Positions 8,154 through 16,110 of a stretch of DNA of 32,505 bases are shown piece by piece. The stretch covers positions 3,871 through 36,375 of the forward strand of contig AWNW01000030.1 in the NCBI GenBank assembly GCA_000493945.1, written 5' to 3'. Under the pieces are notes generated by a model. The model saw nothing but the letters and a program-made list of their open reading frames with translations, had not been told where the DNA came from and made no database searches. The stretch's first letter is position 1, and every line of letters begins with the position of its first letter. Both the position numbers and the translations under genes were made by a program. This stretch comes from Candidatus Hydrogenedens terephthalaticus JGI OTU-1. GTDB lineage: Bacteria > Hydrogenedentota > Hydrogenedentia > Hydrogenedentales > Hydrogenedentaceae.

Positions 8154-8180
8154 TTGACATAAAACATTTAAATCCATAAT
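8154..8180 (+). promoter_or_regulatory. Candidate promoter for the MFS transporter
   Basis: A perfect -35 hexamer TTGACA (8154-8159) is followed, after a short 15-base spacer, by CATAAT (8175-8180), 5/6 to the -10 consensus. It lies in the 133-base divergent gap between the DUF58 gene and the MFS gene, 86 bases before the ATG. The spacer is suboptimal, so this is tentative. I see no equally good promoter for the leftward DUF58 gene in the same gap. Confidence 0.35.
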
Positions 8181-8265
8181 AATTGATAAAATATTCTTTC
8201 ATTATTGGTTAAAGTAATTCAAAAGAAATAAATAATAAAATAACCTTGTGCAAGGAGACTAAAAA

Positions 8266-9735
8266 ATGAGTCAAGAAATTAAACACACAAAACTGTTTGT
8301 AGGTAGTTGTGTAGCCCTTATAGCCACAGCAATGACCTTTGCTGTATTAAGTGCTATTATGAATCCTTTAAAGCAACAATTCCTTCTAACAAACGAACAA
8401 GTTGGCTGGATAGGTGGAGCCGGACTTTGGGGCTTCCCTATATCTATTTTAATTTTTGGTCCTCTCTGCTCCGTGCTGGGAATTCGATTTTTGCTTCGTC
8501 TTGCATTCCTATTTTTTGTTAGCGGTATATCTCTTATGATTTTTGCAAATGGTTTCTGGATGTTGTTTTTTGGAGCATTAACGATTGCTTTTGCCAATGG
8601 ACTTGTAGAAGGGGCGTGCAATCCATTAGTTGCTACTTTATACCCTGACCGTAAAACGGAAAAATTAAATCAATTTCATGTATGGTTTCCTGGCGGTATT
8701 GTGATTGGTGGATTGCTTTGTTATTTTCTTGACAAGGCAGGTATTACATCCTGGCAACTTAAAGTAGGTTCTATTTTAATTCCTGCATTCTCTTATGCGT
8801 TTATTATGCTCATGGAAAACTTTCCTGAAACGGAACGGGCTCAATCTGGGGTAAGTTTTGGTGAAATGATTAAAGAGACATTAGGTAGACCTTTATTTAT
8901 CCTTTTATTCATCTGTATGATGATGACGGCATCTGTTGAATTGGGACCCAATCGTTGGATTCCTTCCGTTCTCGAATCCGGAGGAATTCCGGGAATGTTG
9001 GTCTTAGTATGGACAAGTCTATTAATGGCATTATTAAGACAATTTTCGGGTCCTGTCGTAAATAAACTATCTCCAACCGGAATGTTATTGGGTTCGGCTA
9101 TTTTATCAGGGATAGGTCTTTACATGCTCAGTTTTGCTAGTAGTTATACTTCAATATTCATTGCCGATACCATTTTTGCAATAGGTGTTTGCTATTTCTG
9201 GCCTACCATGTTAGGTGTTGCCGCTGAAAGAGTTCCTAAGGGCGGTGAATTTGCCCTTGCCTTGTTAGGTGTAGCAGGGAATATCGCGGTAGGTCTTTTA
9301 ACAATACCTTTAATGGGTAGGGTAGCAGATTACTACGGACATGAAAAGTTTGATGCACAGAAAACTATCGCAGTAGTTCAAGAAGTATCTAAAGTATTCC
9401 CAGAATATATAAAGAATAAAACTGGTAAAGAACTGACTGCTATTAATACACTTGTGGGAGATGCTAAAGAAATAGAAAATTATTTCGCAACCAACAAGAA
9501 ACTTCCAGAAATTAAAACAGCAAACCTTTTAAGAGCTATTCTCCTGTTAGCACCTGAGGAATCTGCGATAAGTAAATCAGCAAAGGAATTATTAAATCCT
9601 GCTGAACTACATGGAGGGCGTATTGCTTTCCGATATGTTTCCGCACTTTGCATTATTCTTGTAATTGTTTTCGGTCTTATTTATGGACGAGATGTCATGC
9701 AAGGTGGATATAAAGCCGAAAAAATAACCGGTTAA
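8266..9735 (+). CDS. MFS transporter (FHS/sugar-permease-like)
   Basis: This is a 489-residue major facilitator with about 12 membrane helices. The first half includes LTNEQVGWIGGAGLWGFPIS (about 41-60), GPLCSVLGIRFLLR and HVWFPGGIVIGGLLCYFLD (about 138-156), recalling the HxWFGxG region of fucose/glucose permeases of the FHS subfamily. The second half includes CYFWPTMLGVAAERVPKGGEF (about 309-329). An unusual feature is a hydrophilic insert of about 95 residues (about 353-450) between the last two membrane helices, a place where most MFS proteins have a short loop. The start is well supported by AAGGAG eight bases before the ATG. The AGCS symporter gene follows after 36 bases on the same strand, so co-transcription is likely. 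The substrate is unknown; a sugar is a reasonable inference from subfamily resemblance. Confidence 0.85.
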   Translation: MSQEIKHTKLFVGSCVALIATAMTFAVLSAIMNPLKQQFLLTNEQVGWIGGAGLWGFPISILIFGPLCSVLGIRFLLRLAFLFFVSGISLMIFANGFWMLFFGALTIAFANGLVEGACNPLVATLYPDRKTEKLNQFHVWFPGGIVIGGLLCYFLDKAGITSWQLKVGSILIPAFSYAFIMLMENFPETERAQSGVSFGEMIKETLGRPLFILLFICMMMTASVELGPNRWIPSVLESGGIPGMLVLVWTSLLMALLRQFSGPVVNKLSPTGMLLGSAILSGIGLYMLSFASSYTSIFIADTIFAIGVCYFWPTMLGVAAERVPKGGEFALALLGVAGNIAVGLLTIPLMGRVADYYGHEKFDAQKTIAVVQEVSKVFPEYIKNKTGKELTAINTLVGDAKEIENYFATNKKLPEIKTANLLRAILLLAPEESAISKSAKELLNPAELHGGRIAFRYVSALCIILVIVFGLIYGRDVMQGGYKAEKITG

Positions 9736-9771
9736 TAAACCATTAAGTAAAAACTTTCAGGATACATTTCG

Positions 9772-11106
9772 TTGCAAGGGATAGAGCATTTCCTATCGTC
9801 AATATCGGACTATATATGGGGCTATCCCGCTATTATACTCCTGTTAGGAACACATATCTTCCTAACAATACGATTGCGTTTCATTCAAAAACATATAACA
9901 ACTGCAATACGGTTGTCTTTTTCACCACCCCAAAAGGAACCTGGGGAAATTAGTCATTTTGCTTCCTTAATGACAGCTCTCGCGGCTACTGTCGGCACAG
10001 GGAATATTATTGGTGTAGCAACGGCAATATCCGCGGGAGGTCCGGGTGCTGTTTTCTGGATGTGGCTTTCGGGAATCTTAGGATTCGCTACGAAATACTC
10101 CGAAGCAGTTCTATCTATTAAATTCAGGACACAGAATGAAAAAGGGGAATTTGTTGGAGGACCTATGTATGTTTTGGAAAAAGGTCTCCATTCTAAATTT
10201 TTTGCGATTCTTTTTGCTCTTTTCACTGTAATAGCATCTTTTGGAATTGGGAATATGGTGCAATCCAACGCCATGTCCAATATGTTAAATGATTCCTATA
10301 AAATCCCTACACTTTTAACGGGGTGTATCGTAGCATTTCTAACGGGATTAGTTATTTTAGGTGGAATCAGAAGTATTGCTCGTGTTTGTGAACTATTGGT
10401 CCCATTTATGGTTGTTTTCTATTTTTTAGGATGTATCGGAATTTTGATAATTCATTATCGGAACATTCCGGATTCTATCATTCTAATATTTAAATCGGCA
10501 TTTACAGGGCAATCTGCATTGGGAGGCTTTTTAGGAGCCAGTGTGCGTTCTGCTATTCGATATGGTGTTGCCCGTGGATTATTTTCCAATGAAGCAGGTC
10601 TCGGTAGCGCCCCTATCGTTGCATCTGCCGCAAAAACAAAGCATCCTGTTCATCAGGCTCTTGTTTCTGCCACAGGCACATTTTGGGACACCGTTGTAAT
10701 TTGTTTTCTAACAGGTCTTGTTTTAGTCTCTTCCGGAGCGTGGACACAATCTCCTTCACCTGTGGAAATTGTAAGAAATGCATGGAACAGTTTTTCATCA
10801 GTAGGTAATATTGCCCTATCTATCGCTTTAATCACTTTTGTGTATTCAACAATATTAGGTTGGTCTTATTATGGAGAAAAGGCGTGGGAATATTTATTCA
10901 AAGGGAGAAGTATTGTAATTTATAGGGTACTATGGGTTTTGGGAGTTTTTATTGGAGCCAATCTTAAATTAAATATGGTTTGGACATTAGCGGACATCGC
11001 TAACGCATTTATGGCGGTACCTAACCTTCTCTCCCTTGTTCTTCTTACTCCTATTATAGTAAAAGAAACTTCTGACTTCTTCTCAAATAAAGATTCTACC
11101 GGATAA
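9772..11106 (+). CDS. Alanine/glycine:cation symporter family protein (AGCS), TTG start
   Basis: This 444-residue sodium-coupled amino-acid transporter has about ten membrane helices and the family's usual length. AGCS signatures are clear: AATVGTGNIIGVATAISAGG (about 71-90), GGPMYVLEKG (129-138), and SNEAGLGSAPIVAS in the middle. The N-terminus has the typical YIWGYPAIILLLGTHIFLT helix followed by RLRFIQ. It would import alanine or glycine with Na+ or H+ across the inner membrane. The start codon must be TTG at 9772: the frame upstream is closed by TAA at 9748-9750, no ATG or GTG lies between, and an AGGA sits about 10 bases before the TTG. The next in-frame Met would remove the first helix. 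It is probably in one unit with the upstream MFS gene and converges on the GGDEF gene. Confidence 0.92.
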   Translation: MQGIEHFLSSISDYIWGYPAIILLLGTHIFLTIRLRFIQKHITTAIRLSFSPPQKEPGEISHFASLMTALAATVGTGNIIGVATAISAGGPGAVFWMWLSGILGFATKYSEAVLSIKFRTQNEKGEFVGGPMYVLEKGLHSKFFAILFALFTVIASFGIGNMVQSNAMSNMLNDSYKIPTLLTGCIVAFLTGLVILGGIRSIARVCELLVPFMVVFYFLGCIGILIIHYRNIPDSIILIFKSAFTGQSALGGFLGASVRSAIRYGVARGLFSNEAGLGSAPIVASAAKTKHPVHQALVSATGTFWDTVVICFLTGLVLVSSGAWTQSPSPVEIVRNAWNSFSSVGNIALSIALITFVYSTILGWSYYGEKAWEYLFKGRSIVIYRVLWVLGVFIGANLKLNMVWTLADIANAFMAVPNLLSLVLLTPIIVKETSDFFSNKDSTG

Positions 11107-11134
11107 AATAATTAAAATTTAATCATCGGTTTTG

Positions 11135-12451
11135 TTAAAGGACATCTGATAATAATTCAACCTTATCATCTGGATTGATACAAAACACTGTATTTTTTCC
11201 CTGTCTTTTTGCTTCATATAAGGCTCTGTCTGCAAGAGATATAAATTCTCCGACTGTCATTCCAATTTTGAATTGTGCAATTCCAATACTCAACGAAGTG
11301 CCATAGGTTTCCGTCTTTGCAAACTGCATCTGAATTCGTTCTGCCACTTTTATGCTAATTGATGATTCGGTTCCGCACAAAACAACAGCAAATTCATCTC
11401 CACCAAAACGGAATCCCGAGTCGCTTCCACGAATGCACCTCGCAATAATTTTCCCTAAATTACTAAGTACCTGGTCACCTACTGTATGTCCATAAGTATC
11501 ATTACAATTTTTAAAATTATCTACATCAATCATAAGAAGGGCATAGTTTGTATAAGTTTCTTCTGCACTTTTTATAGCCCATTCAATTTGCATTTCAAAT
11601 GACCTTTTATTGAACAAGCCTGTTAATTCATCCTTTTGTGCCACCTCGATTAAATCGTCTTCCATCCTTTTCCGTTCTGTTATATCTTTTAGAATAAGAA
11701 AAATATTATCATCAATATCTGTAATCACACGGGCACCCGAAATATCACAATGGATTATTGTCCCATCTCTTTTTATTACCTGCACATCAGACAATGTCCC
11801 TGTCCCTTCTACGAGAAAAACTTCATACCATTTTTTAATTCGTGAATTTTCCGTTTCTGACAATATTTTGTAAAAATATTCTCCTTCCAATTCTCCGACT
11901 TTGTATCCTAACAATTCTGTAATTGCATTATTTGTTTCCTTAATAACTCCATCGGCAGGATTAACAATCACAATACCATCGGCATATAAATTAAATAGCC
12001 CTCTATACCTTCTCTCTGCGGAACGACAGGATTGAATAAAATGAATTTCGCGAAGAACTCGGTATAATTTTGCCTGTAATTCATCCTTTGAAAAAGGTTT
12101 TAACAATATATCATGAGCTCCCTCTTTGAATACATCTAAAAAAGAAAAATCATCTTTATATGCAGTCATTGCAAGTATAGCCAGTTCAGGTTGAATTTCT
12201 AATGATTTACGGATTAGTTCTAATCCAGAGACACCTGGCATTACCATATCCGTTATTAATACATCATAAGATCTCCCCATATATCCATTTTTTAATTCCG
12301 TTAACACAGAATCACCATTGTAAACACACTTTATTGTACAACCCCAAATATTATTTATTACCTTTTCCAAAGTGCTGGTTAAACTTTCCTGGTCATCTGC
12401 TATAAGAATACTCAGATTACTTAAATTAATTTGCTTATCTTTTGGGTACAT
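11135..12451 (-). CDS. Response regulator with PAS and GGDEF domains (probable diguanylate cyclase)
   Basis: The 438-residue protein makes the second messenger cyclic di-GMP from two GTP under control of a receiver domain. Numbering from the chosen ATG: receiver domain about 10-135 with acidic pair DD (19-20), phospho-acceptor D68 in LITDMVMPG and K118 in LLKPF; PAS domain about 150-260 ending in DITERK; GGDEF domain about 275-425 with an intact GGDEF at 350-354. An RGSD product-inhibition (I-site) motif at 341-344 lies exactly five residues before the GGDEF, so feedback control by c-di-GMP is expected. The ATG at 12451 has GAGGG seven bases upstream; the ATG at 12481 has no ribosome site and only adds ten residues before the receiver fold. 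No sensor kinase is adjacent. It lies just downstream of tRNA-Gly on the same strand. Confidence 0.92.
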   Translation of the reverse strand: MYPKDKQINLSNLSILIADDQESLTSTLEKVINNIWGCTIKCVYNGDSVLTELKNGYMGRSYDVLITDMVMPGVSGLELIRKSLEIQPELAILAMTAYKDDFSFLDVFKEGAHDILLKPFSKDELQAKLYRVLREIHFIQSCRSAERRYRGLFNLYADGIVIVNPADGVIKETNNAITELLGYKVGELEGEYFYKILSETENSRIKKWYEVFLVEGTGTLSDVQVIKRDGTIIHCDISGARVITDIDDNIFLILKDITERKRMEDDLIEVAQKDELTGLFNKRSFEMQIEWAIKSAEETYTNYALLMIDVDNFKNCNDTYGHTVGDQVLSNLGKIIARCIRGSDSGFRFGGDEFAVVLCGTESSISIKVAERIQMQFAKTETYGTSLSIGIAQFKIGMTVGEFISLADRALYEAKRQGKNTVFCINPDDKVELLSDVL

Positions 12452-12526
12452 ATCAAAGCCCTCAAATATCAAAAGAAACATTTTTTATAATTATTACGCC
12501 TATCCCTTTAAGAAATCAAAATAAAA

Positions 12527-12602
12527 TGGAGCGGGATACGGGTCTCGAACCCGCGACATCCAGCTTGGGAAGCTGGCACTCTACCAACTGAGTTAATCCC
12601 GC
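12527..12602 (-). tRNA. tRNA-Gly (anticodon CCC), CCA end encoded
   Basis: Read on the minus strand, the 76 bases fold as a standard tRNA. There is a 7-bp acceptor stem GCGGGAT/ATCCCGC and a D arm ACTC/GAGT. The anticodon stem CCAGC/GCTGG carries loop TTCCCAA (anticodon CCC at 12567-12569). The T arm is GCGGG/CCCGT with loop TTCGAGA. The discriminator base U at 12530 is followed by an encoded CCA (12527-12529). It reads the GGG glycine codon. It has its own strong promoter upstream, and a T-rich stretch follows the 3' end. Confidence 0.97.
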
Positions 12603-12616
12603 TCTTTTGTGTATTA

Positions 12617-12645
12617 ATTATATTAAAATAATCTGTAAAATTCAA
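12617..12645 (-). promoter_or_regulatory. Promoter of tRNA-Gly
   Basis: On the minus strand, TTGAAT (12640-12645) and a perfect TATAAT (12617-12622) are separated by exactly 17 bases. The -10 ends 14 bases before the first tRNA base, so the 5' leader would be about seven bases. This is the best-looking promoter in the window, and it indicates an ordinary sigma70-type consensus in this organism. Confidence 0.7.
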
Positions 12646-12666
12646 ACATCAGTGAAATTAATTTAT

Positions 12667-14037
12667 TTATTCTTCCCATCGAGGTTGTACTCTAAAAAAT
12701 CCAGAAATGTTGCCAATCTTCGCAAAAAATGTAATTTCTTTGGGTTTCTTTTCTTGTAGCATTTTCACAACTGTCTTAAACTCATCAATAGACCTTGTAG
12801 GCAAATCTCCAATGGCTTGAATAATAAAACCTCGAGCCAACCTTCCGACCTGAGCAGGACTTCCAGATTTAACACGATACACTAAAACACCCTGAACAGC
12901 ATCTTCTATACTTAATGCTATTCGTATGTCTGGTGTAATTTCTCGGACAGTTAGCCCCACGGCTTCCCATTCGAATTCCTCTGCTTCAGATGACCTGCGT
13001 GGCCGTGTCCCTAATAACGCTGTTAATGTCATAGGTTCTTTGTTTCTAAGAATTTCTATTTTTACCGAATTTCCGACACCTGCTTCTCTAACCAACTTCG
13101 TAAATGAAGTCACATCACTATCGTATTTTGCTCGAATAGGCACACCGTTAAAGTTTGTAATAATATCGCCTATTCTCAAGCCACACTCTGAGGCTGGAGA
13201 TGGGTTTACGATAGTGGCGACAATCAATCCACCCTCTTTCGGCAAGCCCCAATATTCTGCGAAATCATCTGTCAGGGGTTGTGTGATAACTCCTAACCAT
13301 GCCCCCTGTTCGTCATCCTGGGCTTGAACAGCAGGAGGATTTTGTATATATTTTTTGAATAAAGCATATTGATACAAAAGGGGATGTCCGCTTCTTGTAT
13401 AAACTTCTCCCCCTTCCGCCTTACTTAAATCAAAACCCACGACACCAATAATATTCCCCTGTTCGTTTATTACAGGTGCACCCACAAACCCTAATCGGAC
13501 ATTTTCATCCAGACAATAAGTCAATCGGGGTTTTTCTAAAATAGCCCCTATATGAGCTGTTGTTATACATCGGGCATAATCTACCGTTTCTCCTAATATT
13601 CCGATCATTGCAATTTCAGAACCTACTTTGGGCAAATCTTCCACAAATTGTGCAAAAGGAAATTTTATATTTGCGTCATTATTAATTTTTAAAAACATAA
13701 TGTTAAGGTCATCTGGTTTTCTCAATTTCACTGCATTAAATTCCTTTTCCTCACCTTTTATATTTAACCGTACCCGAAAGTTAAAGGAAGAGACATTTTC
13801 TACTTCTACAAATCCCGGAACCATTACTAATCCATCAGGGGATACCACCAAGCCAAGAGCATTCCCATCCCTTCGTGAAGTTTCCCCTGTAATCTGGTTT
13901 GTTACCTCAGATGAGTATTGAACCAACGCAATAGAGGGAATTATCTGGTTGTAAATGGTTTCTAACTGAGAAGGTGCAAACATTAAGGATATATTTTGAA
14001 TAAGTAGAATTGCTGATACTATAAAAGGGCTATTCAT
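12667..14037 (-). CDS. HtrA-like pseudoprotease with two PDZ domains
   Basis: The 456-residue protein is a paralogue of the trypsin-like HtrA proteases but has lost the whole catalytic triad. Numbering from the upstream in-frame ATG at 14058: the His motif TNEHV is replaced by VPGFV (Phe at 83), the Asp motif TDIAVLKL by LNIMFLKI (Asn at 119), and GNSGGP by GFVGAP (Val at 192). The surrounding beta-barrel pattern is kept, as are two PDZ domains (about 252-350, with WLGV and GLRIGDII; about 363-455, with GRLARGFIIQAIGD). It should bind peptides or partner proteases but not cleave. A hydrophobic N-terminus indicates export. The ATG at 14037 is preferred because GGAG lies eight bases upstream; it overlaps the upstream HtrA gene by 8 bases, which implies translational coupling and possibly a shared complex. 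An intact frame and natural composition argue against a decaying pseudogene. Confidence 0.85.
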   Translation of the reverse strand: MNSPFIVSAILLIQNISLMFAPSQLETIYNQIIPSIALVQYSSEVTNQITGETSRRDGNALGLVVSPDGLVMVPGFVEVENVSSFNFRVRLNIKGEEKEFNAVKLRKPDDLNIMFLKINNDANIKFPFAQFVEDLPKVGSEIAMIGILGETVDYARCITTAHIGAILEKPRLTYCLDENVRLGFVGAPVINEQGNIIGVVGFDLSKAEGGEVYTRSGHPLLYQYALFKKYIQNPPAVQAQDDEQGAWLGVITQPLTDDFAEYWGLPKEGGLIVATIVNPSPASECGLRIGDIITNFNGVPIRAKYDSDVTSFTKLVREAGVGNSVKIEILRNKEPMTLTALLGTRPRRSSEAEEFEWEAVGLTVREITPDIRIALSIEDAVQGVLVYRVKSGSPAQVGRLARGFIIQAIGDLPTRSIDEFKTVVKMLQEKKPKEITFFAKIGNISGFFRVQPRWEE

Positions 14038-15433
14038 GGGTTGTGCTCCGTCCTTCATCTATAACTTTTATTTCGGATTGGTCATCTTTGGTGTTTTTTA
14101 CTAATATATATCGGGTAACAACACCCCGTTGAACAAAAAGTAAAACACGAGGTTGTCCATTATCAATTGTCTGTTTATATATATTCATAAACTCTTCGAG
14201 GTTCTTCACAGATTTCCCTTCTATTTCCAAAACAACATCCCCCGCTAACAATCCCGATATTTTTGCAATACTACCCTCCTGAACACCAGATATATAAATA
14301 CCATTTTTATTGGGAATTCTTAATCTCTTCATCATTTCATTTGTAATATCAGAGGCGGTAAAACCCCATTCAGCGAATTCTATTTCCTGTCCTTTGTAAG
14401 GAGAATATACATCAGGCACAAGTTTTACTTTTTCCTCTTTATCTCCCCGTATAATTGTAAGTTCTACTTCTTTTCCTACCTCTAAATTAGATAATTTTTT
14501 TCTCACTAAGGGTAGATCTTCTTGAAATCTTGCGTGAACAGGTTCTTCATTGACTGCTGTAAGAATATCCCCTGAGCGTATTCCGACCTTATATGCGGGT
14601 GAATCTATTTCAACATCGGCTATAACAACTCCATGTTTATTGGTATCCTCTGTTATTGCTTTCATTTCTTGTAAGTTTACTCCTAACCAACTTCTATTTA
14701 CTTTTTTGTTTTTAATAATATCTTCCACCACTTCTCTGGCTATATTAATGGGTATAGCGAATCCTACATTTTCGGCTCCTAATAACATCCGCGAATTAAT
14801 CCCAATCACTTCTCCCTTTAAATTTACCAAAGGACCACCACTATTCCCCTGATTGATTGCGGCATCTGTTTGTATAAAATTATTAAATACAGAGATAACA
14901 CCTCGTTGGTCTTCTAAATAACGGTCTGTCATACTCACAATTCCCATAGATACAGAGCGAGCAAGTCCATGGGGACTACCCATAGCGAGAACAATTTCTC
15001 CTGTTTGCACAGCATCGGAATTACCCATAACTACAAATGCATATTTTTCCTGTGGAGGAAGTTTTAAGACTGCAATATCCGTAAATGGGTCTGTTCCTAT
15101 CACTTCCGCTTCTATTTCTCGTTTATCACTTAAAATACATTTTACTTTCTTACTTTCACCTACTACATGTTCATTCGTTACTACATAACCATCTTTCGAT
15201 ATAATAAAACCACTTCCGATAACTATTACTTCTTCTTTTTTCCCTAATGTATAAACGGGTTTAATAGGGTTTAAATGTACCAATGCTGGAACAACTTTTG
15301 CCTTGGCTTTTAATATCTCCGACTGTAAAACACCTCCGCTTGACAGTGTGGTGCAGCCTGAGATAGAAAGTATACACAACAAAACGAAAGAAAAAGGGGG
15401 ATAAATTGTTTTAAATACTTTTATATTTTTCAT
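14030..15433 (-). CDS. HtrA/Deg-family serine protease, lipoprotein
   Basis: This 467-residue protein is an envelope serine protease and probable chaperone that degrades misfolded exported proteins. The N-terminus is a lipoprotein signal with lipobox LSISGC, Cys at 27, so it is anchored to a membrane. The trypsin-like domain has an intact triad: His89 in TNEHV, Asp119 in TDIAV and Ser198 in GNSGGP. Two PDZ domains follow (about 235-345, with SWLGVNL and GIRSGDIL; about 350-450, with GLLAGDVVLEIEG). The ribosome site AGGAAAG lies close upstream of the ATG, and a good promoter is at 15468-15496. Its last codons overlap the start of the pseudoprotease gene by 8 bases. It lacks the long loop region of E. 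coli DegP and is closer to generic HtrA/DegS-like proteins with an added second PDZ. Confidence 0.92.
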   Translation of the reverse strand: MKNIKVFKTIYPPFSFVLLCILSISGCTTLSSGGVLQSEILKAKAKVVPALVHLNPIKPVYTLGKKEEVIVIGSGFIISKDGYVVTNEHVVGESKKVKCILSDKREIEAEVIGTDPFTDIAVLKLPPQEKYAFVVMGNSDAVQTGEIVLAMGSPHGLARSVSMGIVSMTDRYLEDQRGVISVFNNFIQTDAAINQGNSGGPLVNLKGEVIGINSRMLLGAENVGFAIPINIAREVVEDIIKNKKVNRSWLGVNLQEMKAITEDTNKHGVVIADVEIDSPAYKVGIRSGDILTAVNEEPVHARFQEDLPLVRKKLSNLEVGKEVELTIIRGDKEEKVKLVPDVYSPYKGQEIEFAEWGFTASDITNEMMKRLRIPNKNGIYISGVQEGSIAKISGLLAGDVVLEIEGKSVKNLEEFMNIYKQTIDNGQPRVLLFVQRGVVTRYILVKNTKDDQSEIKVIDEGRSTTHE

Positions 15434-15448
15434 AATTCTTTCCTATAA

Positions 15449-15477
15449 TTGAATGTATAAACACTATATTATATAAA
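15449..15477 (+). promoter_or_regulatory. Candidate promoter for the sulfotransferase-like gene
   Basis: TTGAAT (15449-15454), a 17-base spacer and TATAAA (15472-15477) point rightward. The -35 hexamer is identical to that of the tRNA-Gly promoter. It physically overlaps the leftward htrA promoter in the 88-base divergent gap. Confidence 0.4.
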
Positions 15478-15496
15478 ACTATTCACTTATTTTTAA
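15468..15496 (-). promoter_or_regulatory. Candidate promoter for the HtrA lipoprotein operon
   Basis: On the minus strand, TTAAAA (15491-15496, 4/6) and a perfect TATAAT (15468-15473) are separated by 17 bases. Transcription would begin near 15461, leaving a leader of about 28 bases before the ATG at 15433. It shares its -10 region with the oppositely directed promoter at 15449-15477. Confidence 0.5.
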
Positions 15497-15521
15497 CGAT
15501 TAGATATTTAAAGAGTAATCA

Positions 15522-16109
15522 ATGAATAGAGATTATTTAATTATTGTATCGGGATTGCCTCGTTCGGGGACATCTTTACTTATGCAAATGTTAGAGAACG
15601 GAGGGATTCCTATCCTTAAAGACTCTGAAAGGTTACCTGATGAACATAATCCCTATGGATATTTTGAGTATCAACCTATTAATAACTTAAATGTAATAGC
15701 AGATATATCATACCTCCAGAATTATAAGGGTTATGCAATTAAAATTGTTTCTCCTATTTTGGCTAAAATAACCATTTCCTTTCCCGCAAGAGTTATTTTT
15801 CTTAAAAGACCCCTGCCGGAAGTTATCCTTTCTCAACAAAAAATGGCACAAAAAAGGAATGACCAACAATCTGCACCTATTGATACAAACCGTTTATTAA
15901 TTATTTTTGAAAAACATATTCGACAAACGATAAATTCCCTTTATCGGAACCCAAATCTGAAGGTGCTGGAAGTAAATTTCCCTGAAATTTTTTCTAACCC
16001 AAAATATGTTATAGATTTTGTAAATACATTTCTTGATGGGAATCTTGACACAAATAAGATGTATAGATCTATAAACCCCGAACTTTACCGCAATAAGATA
16101 GAAAGGTAA
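15522..16109 (+). CDS. Sulfotransferase-family P-loop protein
   Basis: The 195-residue protein begins with the PAPS-binding loop of sulfotransferases, SGLPRSGTSLL (10-20), directly after the first strand. A second family feature is the strand-loop-helix VIFLKRPLPEVILSQQ (91-106), which corresponds to the usual FLxRDPxxxxxS 3'-phosphate-binding region. The protein is short compared with typical sulfotransferases (250-300 residues) but similar to compact bacterial members. It would transfer a sulfo group from PAPS to an unknown acceptor; no sulfate-activation or polysaccharide genes are nearby, so the acceptor cannot be guessed. The start has an AAAGAG ribosome site. The stop codon is separated by a single base from the stop of the convergent mnmG gene, so there is no room for an intergenic terminator. 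Confidence 0.78.
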   Translation: MNRDYLIIVSGLPRSGTSLLMQMLENGGIPILKDSERLPDEHNPYGYFEYQPINNLNVIADISYLQNYKGYAIKIVSPILAKITISFPARVIFLKRPLPEVILSQQKMAQKRNDQQSAPIDTNRLLIIFEKHIRQTINSLYRNPNLKVLEVNFPEIFSNPKYVIDFVNTFLDGNLDTNKMYRSINPELYRNKIER

Positions 16110-16110
16110 A

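Noticed and set aside
8244..8255. Inverted repeat CCTTG-TG-CAAGG over the MFS ribosome site
   Set aside because: The RNA stem would be only four pairs with a four-base loop. It is too weak to claim as an operator or a translation switch, and half of it is explained by the Shine-Dalgarno sequence.
8271..8621. 116-residue minus-strand open frame inside the MFS gene
   Set aside because: It is antisense to well-conserved MFS helices and has no export signal, family motif or ribosome site of its own.
11107..11134. AT palindrome ATTAAA-A-TTTAAT between convergent genes as a terminator
   Set aside because: It contains no G-C pairs and would not form a stable RNA hairpin.
12603..12666. Integration (attachment) site at the tRNA-Gly gene
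   Set aside because: No integrase and no repeat of the tRNA 3' end were seen in the window, and the flanking genes look like ordinary chromosomal genes.
12667..14037. Degraded htrA pseudogene
   Set aside because: The frame is uninterrupted over more than 450 codons, both PDZ domains are intact, and the start has a ribosome site. Only the active-site residues are changed.
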